A DNA stretch of 24,921 nucleotides from Bacteroidota bacterium (GCA_023391015.1 JAEWBT010000044.1:1-24921), one strand, 5' to 3'. Positions 7,331 through 16,270 are shown, counted from the stretch's first letter. Numbers and translations are program-made. The notes: generated by a model from the sequence alone, not told the origin.

Positions 7331-8578
7331 ACTCAGGATCGGCATTTCCTGCGGATATTCCTTGTTTTCAATCTTGCTGCGAACGGCGCTAAAGGCTGCA
7401 AGGGTTTCCCGGATGTCCTGTTCGGTATGGGCAGCGGTGGGGATGAGGCGCAGAATAATCTGTCCTTTCGGAATCACCGGATATACCACTACCGAGCAGA
7501 AAATGCCATAGTTCTCGCGCAAATCTTTAATCAGCTGTACCGCATCGTAGAGGCCGCCTGCCATGCGCACCGGCGTAACCGGGCTGTTGGTGGTGCCGAT
7601 GTCAAAACCGGCTTCGCGGAGGCCGTTTTGCAGCATGTTTACGTTGCGCCACAGGTTTGCTTTCAGCTCCGGCTTGTTGCGCAAGAGCTCCAGGCGCTTT
7701 TGGTTGCCCAGCACAATCGGCATCGGCAGGCTTTTAGCAAAAATCTGGGAGCGCATGTTGTAGCGCAGGTAGGTCAGCACTTTTTTATCCGCCGCCAGAA
7801 AACCGCCGATAGAAGCCATGCTTTTCGCAAAAGTGGAAAAGTAAACGTCGATTTGGGCCATACAATTCTGTTCCTCACCTACGCCCGCACCTTTCTCACC
7901 GATGGTACCAAAGCCGTGCGCATCATCTACAAAAAGCCGGAAATTATACTTTTCTTTCAGCTTCGCGATCTCAGCAACCTTGCCTTGGTTGCCGCTCATC
8001 CCGAAAACGCCTTCTGTGATGAGCAGGATACCGCCACCGGTTTCGTCGGCAATGGTTTTGGCGCGTTCCAGTTGCTTTTCGCAGTCGGCCACGTCGTTGT
8101 GTTTATAGACAAAGCGTTTGCCGGGGTGCAGGCGCAGGCCGTCAATAATGCAGGCGTGGCTTTCGGCGTCGTACACAATCACGTCGCGGCGACCCGCCAG
8201 CGCGTCAATGGCACTCACCATGCCCTGGTAACCGAAGTTGAACAGCATCGCGTCTTCGGTGCCCACAAATTCGGCCAGACTTTTTTCCAGCTTTTCGTGC
8301 TCACCCGTGTTGCCGCTCATCATACGGGCGCCCATGGGGTAGGCCATACCATAAGCAGCGGCTGCGTCGGTATCGGCCTTCCGGACTTCCGGGTGGTTGG
8401 CCAGGCCGAGGTAATTGTTCAGACTCCAGACAATCACTTCCTTGCCTTGGAATTGCATCCGGTTACCCAGTTCGCCTTCCAGCTTGGGAAACGCAAAATA
8501 GCCGGGTGCTTGTTCGGCATAGTCACCGATAGGGCCGAGGCGGCTTTCAAATTTGGCAAAAAGGTCGGTCTGGGGCAT
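7328..8578 (-). CDS. PLP-dependent alpha-oxoamine synthase (KBL/serine palmitoyltransferase family)
   Basis: A 416-residue fold-type I PLP enzyme that condenses an amino acid with an acyl-CoA and releases CO2. Family marks are NNYLGLANHPEV, GARMMSGNTGEHEKLE, the PLP-stacking His in ESHACIIDG (about 141), VDDAHGFG (Asp about 218), and the Schiff-base Lys in STFAKSMASIGGF (about 252). The ATG at 8576-8578 lies after a perfect -7 box; a longer frame to 8689 would start upstream of that promoter and through a terminator. Candidates include glycine C-acetyltransferase, 8-amino-7-oxononanoate synthase, serine palmitoyltransferase, or cysteate acyltransferase for sulfonolipids. No biotin genes or threonine dehydrogenase are nearby, so a lipid role is attractive but unproven. 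Its stop codon lies inside the terminal module of the hairpin array. Confidence 0.9.
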   Translation of the reverse strand: MPQTDLFAKFESRLGPIGDYAEQAPGYFAFPKLEGELGNRMQFQGKEVIVWSLNNYLGLANHPEVRKADTDAAAAYGMAYPMGARMMSGNTGEHEKLEKSLAEFVGTEDAMLFNFGYQGMVSAIDALAGRRDVIVYDAESHACIIDGLRLHPGKRFVYKHNDVADCEKQLERAKTIADETGGGILLITEGVFGMSGNQGKVAEIAKLKEKYNFRLFVDDAHGFGTIGEKGAGVGEEQNCMAQIDVYFSTFAKSMASIGGFLAADKKVLTYLRYNMRSQIFAKSLPMPIVLGNQKRLELLRNKPELKANLWRNVNMLQNGLREAGFDIGTTNSPVTPVRMAGGLYDAVQLIKDLRENYGIFCSVVVYPVIPKGQIILRLIPTAAHTEQDIRETLAAFSAVRSKIENKEYPQEMPILS

Positions 8579-8615
8579 GTGGAAAAAAGCGGTGTAAAGG
8601 TTTAAAATTTGGCTG

Positions 8616-8623
8616 CAAAAGTA
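8616..8623 (-). promoter_or_regulatory. -7 box TACTTTTG of the oxoamine synthase gene
   Basis: The minus strand reads TACTTTTG, an exact match to the Bacteroidota TAnnTTTG element, 37 bases before the ATG. No clear -33 TTG is seen at 17-23 bases upstream. Its position excludes the longer reading frame as the normal start. Confidence 0.6.
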
Positions 8624-8660
8624 CGAAGGGAGCAGCCGAATGCTTTTCTTAAAAAGGCAA

Positions 8661-8695
8661 AAGGGGCCGCCGGCCTCCAGGACCAGCAACCCCTT
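8661..8695 (-). terminator. Terminator of the T9SS cargo gene
   Basis: On the minus strand AAGGGG-TT-GCTGG pairs with CCGGC-GG-CCCCTT, followed by TTTTGCCTTTTT. It is 28 bases past the stop of the large secreted protein. A TTTCCGGAAA copy (8713-8722) sits between the stop and the hairpin. Confidence 0.65.
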
Positions 8696-8722
8696 CTATA
8701 AAAAGCCTTTAATTTCCGGAAA

Positions 8723-11700
8723 TTATTGACTGATTACCGTCAGCCGCAACATCGTTGTATTTCCGGAACGATCGGTGATGGTTACCAGATACAAGCCAGC
8801 TGCAAAGCCCCTAAGGTCCAGCGTTGTTTCGGACGCTGTGGGGCGTATTTCCAGGAGCCGCTTTCCGGAAAAATCACTCACCACAATTTTTTCGGCTATG
8901 GTATTTCCGGTTTGTACTGTTACCGCGCCGGTTGTTGGGTTGGGATACAGCTGCCAATCCTGCGTCGAAACGTTGGAAATGCCCAGCACGGTTACCGGAA
9001 TGCAGGTACTCTCAACAGTGCAGAAGCCGTTGCTGATGGAAACGCCATAGCTGCCGCTGTGTGTTGGCGTATAGCTTTGGCCGGTGTGGCCTACCGGATT
9101 TTTATTGCTGCCAACACACTCAAACCAGTTATAAGATGCGCCGTTTTGCGTTGCCGTCAGGGTGCTGCCCGACTGGGTTACGCCATTTCCGGGAAGCGCA
9201 AGGACGTGGATGTGATGGCTGTCAATCGCACTGCACCCCGCTGCATTCGTTACGGTGTAGATAGCATAGCCATTTCCGGAAATCAGGGTGGTTACAAGGC
9301 CGGTGTTGCTGATGGTGAAAGGGCTGGATGCCGGAACGACGTCCCATACACCGCCGGGCGTTGCATTAGAAAGCTGCACCGTTGCGCCCGCGCACAGCGT
9401 ATCGCCACCCGTAATCCCGGCTACCGTTGGTGTCGGATTTACAGTTACCGAAACCGTATCGGCAGCGCTGCACCCGTTGGTGTTGATGGCGGTGAGGATA
9501 AGCGTGGTGGTTCCTAATGCTTTTGCTTTAAAATAAGTAGGCGCTCCATAAGCCTGAATGCTGGTAATCATTGTGTCACCTATTGTCCACAGGCCGCCGG
9601 TGCTGATATAGTCTACCGGATAAACAGCGCCCAGACACACAGGGTTGCCATTGTTTACCGTTACAATAGGCGTTGCCGGCGTCGATTGAATGGTGATGGA
9701 AATCACCGTAATCACCGGACATCCGTTGGCCATCACCGTGTAGTGAATCATAGAAGGGCCGGGCGAAAGGGCCATTACTATACCCGAAGTACTCACGGCC
9801 ACCTGCGTAGGCGTGAGGGTGGACCATGTGCCGCCGCTCACAGAGGGCGTTAATGGAATGACATCGCCCACACAGCCAAGTGCCGGCCCGGAAATTACGC
9901 CTGCAATCGCCAGTCGCGGAAACTCATACGCACCCATGTCTACCACATTATCTGCCAGACGGGCATTTCCGATAAAGTCCATCACGCCGCTGTAAGAACC
10001 GGTATTCTGCCCCACGTTGATAGCCGGGCTGCAACCCGTAAGGCTATAATCACCCAGTGTTGTTGGCGCGGCTGTTGCTGGTTGTGGATTTAGAAAAGCC
10101 GGGTTAATGTTTAGGTTTCCTGTCCCGGAAAAACCCCCTTCTACGATAGAATACGTAACGGTAGGAAAGCTGTTATTTACTGCGTAAAGGCCGTTGCCGG
10201 TGCCTTCCCAAACAATACAATTTTTCACTGCCGGCGAGGAGTTGGTGCAGTAAATTCCATTGCCTAGTAAGGCCGTATCGCCTGCCAGGGTGCAGTTCTC
10301 CAATTGCAGAAAAGTATTGCTGTTGGAAGCAGTGATAGCGCCGCCCTGAAGTCCCGCCGCGTTTCCGGAAATCACCAGATTTTTAAACAGCTTGTTCACA
10401 GCGCCGTTCTCTATAAAGAAAGCACCCCCCGAAGTATCGGCCCGGTTTCCGGAAATCCGGCTGTAAGAAAGCTCTAATGCGCTCAGGTAGTTATACATCG
10501 CGCCACCTTTGTTTGAAGCATAATTGCTGGTCAGCGTACACGACTGCATCTCCAGCGGCGCACTCATGTAAACAGCACCGCCGTTTCTGGCGGAGTCTTT
10601 TGTGAAAAGGGTGTTGGTGAAAACGGAGGGATGCGAATAATGCCCGTAATCGGCGATAGCGCCCCCCTGGCCGGCAAGTGCAGTATTGGCTTCAAAAACC
10701 GTGTTCTGGCTAAGAAGGCCGTAACTGCCCGATATGTTGGAATAATAAGCAGCACCTCCATTTCCTGTCAGCGCCTTGTTGCCCAGAAAGGTGCAGGTAT
10801 CAAGGGCCGCGCCGGTGGTTAGATAAAGCGCACCGCCGGTAGGCGCGGTATTCTCGGTGAATGAACAACGGGTGAGCGAGCAAAGCACCTCTGCATAAAT
10901 AGCGCCGCCGTTAGTGGTTATACAGTGGTTCCGATGGAAGCTGCCGTCCCATACATGAAAGCTCGTACCGAAAGCCGCGTAAACGGCCCCGCCGCTTTGC
11001 GTTGCCTTATTCTCCGTAAAAGTGCAGTTCCGATAATTTTGAGCGCCTGTACCGGATGCCAGATAGATAGCCCCACCATTTTGCGACGCCTCGTTTGCGG
11101 TAAACGTGCAGTTCTGATATTCCTGAGAAGCCACCCCGGCAGCAAAGTAAATCGCACCGCCATTGTTGGCAGCGTTGTCCCAAAAGCGACAATCCTGGAA
11201 AGCAGTAGCAGTGTTTTGCAACATCACAGCACCGCCATTCAGGCCCTTGTTGTGACGCAGGGTACAATTGCGTAGCAGCGATTTAGTGCCTGCCTGTGCA
11301 ATCCAGATCGCGCCACCGCCATTCTCGTAAGTGGTGAGGCCGTTGTAATCTTTGGTGCCGAAGTCATTCGCCATTCCGTTCTCAATGGTCAAGCCATCCA
11401 GAATCACACTGTCGCTTCCGGCAGCCGTATTGGCGATCACCACGACGTGATAAGAATTATCTGCACTGTCATCAGGCACATTGATATCGCCGCTCAGGAT
11501 GGTTGGGTTATTAGCTACATCGCGCAGCCCCCCGCCGCTTGCATATCCGCCATAGATCCGGATGCCACTGCGCAAAATCGCAAAGGCGCTGTCCCGGATA
11601 GAACTTCCTGTCTGATACGTTCCTTTTGCAACATAAATATTATAAGAAACGGAAGCACTGCCGCTATTCGCTATGTTCAAGGCTTCGCCAAGCGTTTTAT

Positions 11701-11833
11701 AAGCGGTGGCCCATCCCGAGCCACTGCCGCTTACTGTTACACTGCTATCTACATACAAGAAGATAGTTGACTGGGCCTTTGCTCGTTGAAGACTAGAGAG
11801 CAGAAATAACAAAAATAGAAGTTTGCGTATCAT
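8723..11833 (-). CDS. Secreted beta-helix protein with PMP-like GGAI/FxxN repeats and a type A T9SS sorting domain
   Basis: A 1036-residue exported protein. Residues 1-20 are a signal peptide (MIRKLLFLLFLLSSLQRAKA). From about residue 150 to 620 it has a right-handed beta-helix with repeats of the chlamydial polymorphic-membrane-protein type, GGA[IVL] plus FxxN, such as FTANEASQNGGAIY, FTENKATQSGGAVY and FTENTAPTGGALY. About 650-950 carries several Ig/PKD-like modules with GGVW or GGTW turns. The last 75 residues are a type A T9SS C-terminal domain (LYPNPTTGAVTVQ to GLYLVTITD), so the protein should be exported through the outer membrane by the gliding/Por secretion system and either anchored or released. 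No autotransporter barrel is present. It may be an adhesin or surface glycan-binding protein; the function is unknown. The gene stands alone, with its own terminator. Confidence 0.93.
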   Translation of the reverse strand: MIRKLLFLLFLLSSLQRAKAQSTIFLYVDSSVTVSGSGSGWATAYKTLGEALNIANSGSASVSYNIYVAKGTYQTGSSIRDSAFAILRSGIRIYGGYASGGGLRDVANNPTILSGDINVPDDSADNSYHVVVIANTAAGSDSVILDGLTIENGMANDFGTKDYNGLTTYENGGGAIWIAQAGTKSLLRNCTLRHNKGLNGGAVMLQNTATAFQDCRFWDNAANNGGAIYFAAGVASQEYQNCTFTANEASQNGGAIYLASGTGAQNYRNCTFTENKATQSGGAVYAAFGTSFHVWDGSFHRNHCITTNGGAIYAEVLCSLTRCSFTENTAPTGGALYLTTGAALDTCTFLGNKALTGNGGAAYYSNISGSYGLLSQNTVFEANTALAGQGGAIADYGHYSHPSVFTNTLFTKDSARNGGAVYMSAPLEMQSCTLTSNYASNKGGAMYNYLSALELSYSRISGNRADTSGGAFFIENGAVNKLFKNLVISGNAAGLQGGAITASNSNTFLQLENCTLAGDTALLGNGIYCTNSSPAVKNCIVWEGTGNGLYAVNNSFPTVTYSIVEGGFSGTGNLNINPAFLNPQPATAAPTTLGDYSLTGCSPAINVGQNTGSYSGVMDFIGNARLADNVVDMGAYEFPRLAIAGVISGPALGCVGDVIPLTPSVSGGTWSTLTPTQVAVSTSGIVMALSPGPSMIHYTVMANGCPVITVISITIQSTPATPIVTVNNGNPVCLGAVYPVDYISTGGLWTIGDTMITSIQAYGAPTYFKAKALGTTTLILTAINTNGCSAADTVSVTVNPTPTVAGITGGDTLCAGATVQLSNATPGGVWDVVPASSPFTISNTGLVTTLISGNGYAIYTVTNAAGCSAIDSHHIHVLALPGNGVTQSGSTLTATQNGASYNWFECVGSNKNPVGHTGQSYTPTHSGSYGVSISNGFCTVESTCIPVTVLGISNVSTQDWQLYPNPTTGAVTVQTGNTIAEKIVVSDFSGKRLLEIRPTASETTLDLRGFAAGLYLVTITDRSGNTTMLRLTVISQ

Positions 11834-12201
11834 GCGATGTATCTTTTAAAAATGCTAAATTATAGTACGAAGCACATACTAGACACTTTTTGTTTTGATT
11901 TTTTTAAAATCTATTTCCGCCCCACGTACCCATCAGTGTGAGCCCAAATCCATTGAATTTTATAACTATTCTTAATTTTTTATGTATGAGTTTATTATAA
12001 AGCCCTAAGACAAAGCGTTGTTTTCAAGGGTGGTCGCTAAATAAAGTAAGGGCGTACCCTTTTGGCCGCCCTTTTACACTCGTTTATTCTGGTTAATATT
12101 TGAAAGAGTTTCACCCGCCTATAAAGCTCAAGATGAAATGTGAGGTCTGCAATAGCCTCTTCCTAAAAAGTTTTTTGAAAGGCCTTTTTCCGGAAATTTC
12201 C
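11834..12201. other. AT-rich gap between the T9SS cargo and ClC genes
   Basis: I see no gene. The part next to the cargo start should hold its promoter; TATAATTTAG near 11860 on the minus strand is only a partial match to TAnnTTTG. At 12046-12077 GTAAGGGCG can pair with CGCCC-TTTTAC, and AAGGG-CGTA-CCCTT offers an alternative stem with a T-run. The end next to the ClC stop has TTTCCGGAAA (12187-12196) only a few bases after the stop, followed on the minus strand by an AAAGGCCTTT palindrome and T-rich sequence, which may together act as the ClC terminator. Confidence 0.5.
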
Positions 12202-13485
12202 TTACGACCGCGCGGCCTTTTCGGCCAGATAGAAATCGTAGGTATAAACGTTGTAGGGCAGAAACTTTTTGCAGAAAAAGCGCGACACGAAGCTACCCAG
12301 CAGCAAGGGCACTGCCAGCACATAGCCGTTGGGAACCAGCCCCGCAACCAGTACCAAAGCCGTAAAAGGAGCGTAAATAGAGGCCGAAAGGGTGGCTGCC
12401 GCACCCACCAATGCGCAGTTGAGCAGCAAAAGGTCTAACCCAAATAGAGTATTACACCAGCTGCCAAAAACCAGCCCCAGCAAGGCGCCGGCCACAATGC
12501 TGGGCGCAAACACGCCGCCATCGCCGCCCGCGCCGAGGGTGAGCGCAGCCGCCAGCGGTTTCAGGAAAATCAACAAGGCCAGAACGGCAAGGGGCAAGAC
12601 CGCGTTGGTGGTGGCTTTTCCCAACATTTCCTGAAGGCCGTGGTAGCTGTCGCCATACAGCAAGGGGAAAAAGAAAAGCAGCAACCCGACCAGCAGCGCA
12701 CCGGAATTGACCCGCAGAAAATTGTTTTGGATGCCGGCGAAAAAGGCTTTCATCCGCGTAACCAACAAAGTAAAATAAGCCGAAAGCGCCGCACCCAACA
12801 CGCTCAGGAGCACAAAGAACGGCAAGGCATACCCCTTCCAGCCCGAAACCTGAAACGGCAACAAGGTTTTGCTGTCGTAGAAATGAATAAAAGCCCAGGC
12901 AACGAGGGCCGCTGCGGTGCAACTCACCAACAATGATTTCCGGAATTTCCGGGCAATCACCTCCATGGCAAAGAGCCAACCGGCCAGGGGAGAGGCAAAC
13001 AAGACCGCCACACCTGCCGTTACGCCGGCGCAAATCAGCTCACGCTTGAAAAGCCGCGCCGAGAATTCTTTTTCATAGGCACTGTTGCCGATGGTGGCCG
13101 TGGCTACGACGGTCGAGACTTCCACGCCGGTGGAGCCGCCGAAGATGACTGTGAGAAAACCATTGAGGTAGTGAGAAGGAATCTTGAAAGCAGGCAGATG
13201 GTCTTTGCGTTGATCCAGCGTTTTATAAATCTCGGTGATGCCTTTGTTCTTGCGGTTTTTGAAGAGGTATTTGCGCAGAAAATAAATGGCTGTGATACCG
13301 ATGGTGGGCAGGAAAATAACGGCAGGATGGCCTGCTTTCGACGAAAAAGTGCTGCGGATAAGGTGCTCTATATGTTCTGTCAGATGCTTGATGGAGAAAG
13401 CGAGCAAGGCACTCAGCAGTCCCACCAAAAGCGAAACAAGGATAAGTTTAAAATAATTCTGGGTAATAATTTTGGTCCGGTCCAC
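12202..13485 (-). CDS. ClC-family chloride channel/transporter
   Basis: A polytopic inner-membrane ClC protein, 427 residues from the GTG at 13483-13485. Family motifs are present: GGSTGVEVSTVVATATIG, containing the conserved gating Glu in the G-x-E-x position, and GAGGDGGVFAPSIVAGALLG, the GxFxP motif. A hydrophobic first helix (FKLILVSLLVGLLSALLAF) starts about ten residues after the chosen GTG. A frame to an ATG at 13653 exists, but it passes through the -7 box at 13520-13527, so that start would lie outside the transcript. The sequence cannot decide between channel and Cl-/H+ antiporter. It is divergent from pafA. Confidence 0.93.
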   Translation of the reverse strand: MDRTKIITQNYFKLILVSLLVGLLSALLAFSIKHLTEHIEHLIRSTFSSKAGHPAVIFLPTIGITAIYFLRKYLFKNRKNKGITEIYKTLDQRKDHLPAFKIPSHYLNGFLTVIFGGSTGVEVSTVVATATIGNSAYEKEFSARLFKRELICAGVTAGVAVLFASPLAGWLFAMEVIARKFRKSLLVSCTAAALVAWAFIHFYDSKTLLPFQVSGWKGYALPFFVLLSVLGAALSAYFTLLVTRMKAFFAGIQNNFLRVNSGALLVGLLLFFFPLLYGDSYHGLQEMLGKATTNAVLPLAVLALLIFLKPLAAALTLGAGGDGGVFAPSIVAGALLGLVFGSWCNTLFGLDLLLLNCALVGAAATLSASIYAPFTALVLVAGLVPNGYVLAVPLLLGSFVSRFFCKKFLPYNVYTYDFYLAEKAARS

Positions 13486-13519
13486 AGCTACTAAATGGTG
13501 ATTATTTGTGATGCGCTTG

Positions 13520-13527
13520 CAAAAGTA
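13520..13527 (-). promoter_or_regulatory. -7 box TACTTTTG of the ClC gene
   Basis: An exact TACTTTTG on the minus strand, 34 bases upstream of the chosen GTG start. It rules out the in-frame ATG at 13653 as the normal start. No -33 TTG stands at the ideal distance. Confidence 0.6.
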
Positions 13528-13624
13528 CCATACCAAAACCGCCTTTGTCTGAGAGCGGTTTCTTAAATTGGGGCAGAGGCAGCCATCACAGAAAGAAAAT
13601 CTGTGCGCGGCGTGCATACCCGCC

Positions 13625-13640
13625 AAAAGCCGGAATTTTG
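13625..13640 (+). promoter_or_regulatory. Possible pafA -7 region within a 15-base block shared with sppA
   Basis: GAATTTTG (13633-13640) differs from TAnnTTTG only at the first base and lies seven bases before the ATG. The surrounding 15 bases AAAAGCCGGAATTTT (13625-13639) are identical to 1802-1816, which lies at the same place before the sppA start. Confidence 0.35.
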
Positions 13641-13647
13641 CCCCAAC

Positions 13648-15342
13648 ATGCAAAAACTCCTCTTTTCCCTTTCTTTATTGCTTGCCGCCTTGGTTTCCGG
13701 AAATGCTCAACCCAGGCCGGTCGATGCCGTTCTCAGGCCCAAACTCGTGGTGGGTATAGTGGTGGACCAAATGCGCTGGGATTATCTCTACCGGTATTGG
13801 GACCGCTACGGCGACGGCGGTTTCCGGAAATTATTGCGCGAAGGCTTTTCGCAGGAGCAAACCATGATTAACTACCTGCCCACCTTTACCGCGCCGGGCC
13901 ATGCCTGCATCTGGACGGGCAGTGTGCCGGCCATTCATGGCATTGCGGGCAACGACTGGATTTACTCCGCCACCGGAAAAGCGACTTATTGTGTGTCCGA
14001 CACGACTGTGCAGCCCGTGGGCGGCAGTTGGCGCGCGGGGCAGATGAGTCCAAGAAATTTGTTGACGACTACCATTGGCGACGAACTAAAGCTAGCGACC
14101 AACAACCGCTCGCGGGTGTTTGCCGTTTCGCTCAAAGACCGCGCGTCCATCCTGCCCGGTGGGCATATGTCGGACGGCACCTATTGGTACGATGACAGCA
14201 CCGGAAATTTTATTACTTCTACCTATTACCGCCCGGAGTTACCCCGGTGGTTGCAGAATTTCAATGCCCGGAAATTACCGGATTCTATCCTGCGCGCCGG
14301 TTGGACACTGGCCAAGCCGGAAAACACCTACCGCCATAGCACGGCAGATAACACGCCGTATGAAGGGCTTTATAAAGGCGAAAAAACGCCAACGTTTCCG
14401 CATACTTCTTTCCGTCCCGGCGACTACGGCGTCGTTCGCGCGCTGCCTGCCGGAAACGGCCTGACACTGGAACTGGCCAAAACCGTACTGGAAGCCGAAA
14501 ATCTCGGAAAGGGCTCCGACCCGGATTTGCTGGCCATCAACCTGGCTTCCACCGATTATGTGGGTCATCAGTTTGCGCCCAACGCCCTGGAAGTAGAAGA
14601 TTTATACCTGCGGTTGGACCAGCAACTGGCGCGCTTTCTTTCTTTTCTGGAAAAGCGCTATGGGAAAGGAAATGTCTTGTTTTTCCTGACGGCGGACCAC
14701 GGTGGGGCGCACAATCCAAGGTTTTTAGCGGACCGCAACATTCCGGCAGGGCAGTTTCTGGAAGGCGATATGGGAAAAGATATGCGCCACGACGCCGACT
14801 CGGCTTTTGGGGTGAACGCGCCCGGGCTTCGGAAGGAAGAGCAGCGCTCGGTTGTCCGGTTTTTCAATAACTACTACATCTACCTAGACGATACGTTGAT
14901 TGAAGCACGTGGCTACAACCGCGAGGCGATTATCCGGCGCGTCCGGCAGTATCTGCTGGGTAGGCCGGGCATTGCCGATGTGGTGCGGCTGGACGATAAT
15001 TCTGCTTTGTTATTGCCCGAACCCATTCGCACACGGGTGATCAACGGCCACCACAAAAAGCGCAGCGGCGATTTGATTGTGATTCCGGAACCGGGCTGGT
15101 TTGCCGGTTACGCGCCTACAGGCACCACCCACGGTACCTGGAACCCGTATGATGCCCACATTCCGCTTTTATTCTATGGCTGGAATATTCCACAGGGCCA
15201 GTCGAATGAGCCGTGCCATATGACCGATATTGCTGCCACGGTGTGCGCGATGTTGAAAATCCAGATGCCGAACGGGTGTGTTGGCAAGCCCTTGACTATG
15301 GGGGATATTTCCGGAAAAAGGGAGCGAATTTCCGGAAAATAA
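13648..15342 (+). CDS. pafA: PafA-like periplasmic alkaline phosphatase (phosphodiesterase/nucleotide pyrophosphatase superfamily)
   Basis: A 564-residue exported metalloenzyme that should hydrolyse phosphate monoesters. MQKLLFSLSLLLAALVSGNAQ is the signal peptide. The PafA active site can be read off: Asp40 in VVDQMRWDY, nucleophile Thr81 in FTAPGHACIWTG, Asn102 in GNDW, Lys163 and Arg165 in SLKDRASI, zinc ligands Asp303/His307 in STDYVGHQF, Asp350/His351 in TADHGG, and His495 in TTHGT. The Lys/Arg pair marks the monoesterase type known from Elizabethkingia PafA rather than a diesterase. The last residues (ISGKRERISGK) are encoded almost wholly by two TTTCCGGAAA palindromes and lie beyond the conserved fold. 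A longer frame from 13603 lacks a signal peptide at its start. PafA enzymes tend to be phosphate-insensitive and used for organic phosphate scavenging. Confidence 0.93.
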   Translation: MQKLLFSLSLLLAALVSGNAQPRPVDAVLRPKLVVGIVVDQMRWDYLYRYWDRYGDGGFRKLLREGFSQEQTMINYLPTFTAPGHACIWTGSVPAIHGIAGNDWIYSATGKATYCVSDTTVQPVGGSWRAGQMSPRNLLTTTIGDELKLATNNRSRVFAVSLKDRASILPGGHMSDGTYWYDDSTGNFITSTYYRPELPRWLQNFNARKLPDSILRAGWTLAKPENTYRHSTADNTPYEGLYKGEKTPTFPHTSFRPGDYGVVRALPAGNGLTLELAKTVLEAENLGKGSDPDLLAINLASTDYVGHQFAPNALEVEDLYLRLDQQLARFLSFLEKRYGKGNVLFFLTADHGGAHNPRFLADRNIPAGQFLEGDMGKDMRHDADSAFGVNAPGLRKEEQRSVVRFFNNYYIYLDDTLIEARGYNREAIIRRVRQYLLGRPGIADVVRLDDNSALLLPEPIRTRVINGHHKKRSGDLIVIPEPGWFAGYAPTGTTHGTWNPYDAHIPLLFYGWNIPQGQSNEPCHMTDIAATVCAMLKIQMPNGCVGKPLTMGDISGKRERISGK

Positions 15343-15362
15343 GCCATTTCTTAGGTGTTAGA

Positions 15363-15398
15363 AGTCCCCCATTTTTCCGGAAAAGTGGAGGGCTTTTT
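15363..15398 (+). terminator. pafA terminator with TTTCCGGAAA at its apex
   Basis: Positions 15363-15394 are symmetric about 15378/15379 with one mismatch and two G-T pairs, followed by TTTTT. The tip of the stem is the palindrome TTTTCCGGAAAA, so the dispersed palindrome is built into a working terminator. Confidence 0.75.
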
Positions 15399-15427
15399 AT
15401 ATCTGGTAGGCCAAACATGGCCCAACG

Positions 15428-15497
15428 GTAGAGACGCGATCAATCGCGTCTTGTTGTAATGGTCAAATAAAAAAGACGCGATCAATCGCGTCTCTAC
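15428..15497. repeat. Inverted pair of GACGCGAT-CA-ATCGCGTC hairpins; right copy is the NlpC/P60 gene terminator
   Basis: The block 15428-15450 (GTAGA plus GACGCGATCAATCGCGTC) reappears inverted at 15475-15497. Read on the minus strand, the hairpin 15475-15492 is followed by TTTTTTATTTG, a good intrinsic terminator for the NlpC/P60 gene, whose stop is 20 bases away. The family GTAGAGACGCGAT is, as I recall, common in gaps of Bacteroidota genomes. Confidence 0.7.
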
Positions 15498-15517
15498 AGG
15501 TATGATTTGAATGCGGA

Positions 15518-16180
15518 CTACATGATCCGACCGGCACCGGCGTAGGTCCGCGACCAGTATTTTTCATCCAGGGAGGAAACCGTAACACCTTTGCTGGAGC
15601 AGGAATGCACGAAATGTTTGTTGGCGATATACACGCCCACATGGGAAATCCGGCTGCTCACGGTGCGGAAGAACACTAGGTCGCCTTCCTTCAGACTGTC
15701 GTCATTAAAAAGCCGCTTGGCCATGCCAAACTGCTGAATCGCCGTGCGTACCAGATTGGTACTAAACACATTGGCATAAAGTTGTTGCACAAACGCCGAG
15801 CAATCAATGCCTTTGCGCGTGGTGCCGCCGAGGCGGTATGGCGTGCCCATCCACGAGTCAATAAACTGGTAGAGGTGGGTATTGGTAAGGATTTGTGGCG
15901 TTACCTGCATCATTGCGGCGAAGCGGGTGCGTAACGTATTGCCTTCAGCCGGGTCAATTTCTTTTGCGTTGGCAATAGGGGTATTTGCAGCATCAAGCGT
16001 TTTAAGAGAAACGCTGGTGAGCGAAGGTTGCTTTAAAGCAGGTGCATCAACGCCTGCAAAAGAATGAGAGGCAGAAATGGTGCTGGCTGTAGCACGTACA
16101 CCTTTAGGAGTGGAACAGCTGGTGATGCTGAAAGCACCTGCTACGGCAAGTGCAGCAATAACAGTGGAAAAACGCTTCAT
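15518..16180 (-). CDS. NlpC/P60 (C40) cell-wall hydrolase lipoprotein
   Basis: A 220-residue lipoprotein with a C-terminal NlpC/P60 domain that should cleave peptidoglycan stem peptides. The N-terminus MKRFSTVIAALAVAGAFSITSC ends in a lipobox with Cys22. A low-complexity Ser/Thr/Ala linker of about 75 residues follows. The catalytic residues are Cys127 (GIDCSAFVQ), His180 (SHVGVYI) and a third polar residue near His192 (FVHSCSSKG); WMGTPYRLGGTTRKG is the typical lead-in. The start at 16178-16180 is set by the signal peptide; a longer frame to 16300 crosses the promoter. It is a single-gene unit with its own promoter and terminator, comparable to E. coli Spr/MepS in design. Confidence 0.94.
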   Translation of the reverse strand: MKRFSTVIAALAVAGAFSITSCSTPKGVRATASTISASHSFAGVDAPALKQPSLTSVSLKTLDAANTPIANAKEIDPAEGNTLRTRFAAMMQVTPQILTNTHLYQFIDSWMGTPYRLGGTTRKGIDCSAFVQQLYANVFSTNLVRTAIQQFGMAKRLFNDDSLKEGDLVFFRTVSSRISHVGVYIANKHFVHSCSSKGVTVSSLDEKYWSRTYAGAGRIM

Positions 16181-16270
16181 CGGCAGGGTAGGGGAATGGC
16201 TGTCGGAAGTGTGGGGAATTTTATCCCCGGTTATTGAATATGTTACACCCGGTTTGGGGAACTGTCGGGA

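Noticed and set aside
13486..13653. Longer ClC N-terminus starting at the ATG at 13653
   Set aside because: The frame runs across the TACTTTTG box and has an unconserved Cys- and His-rich front.
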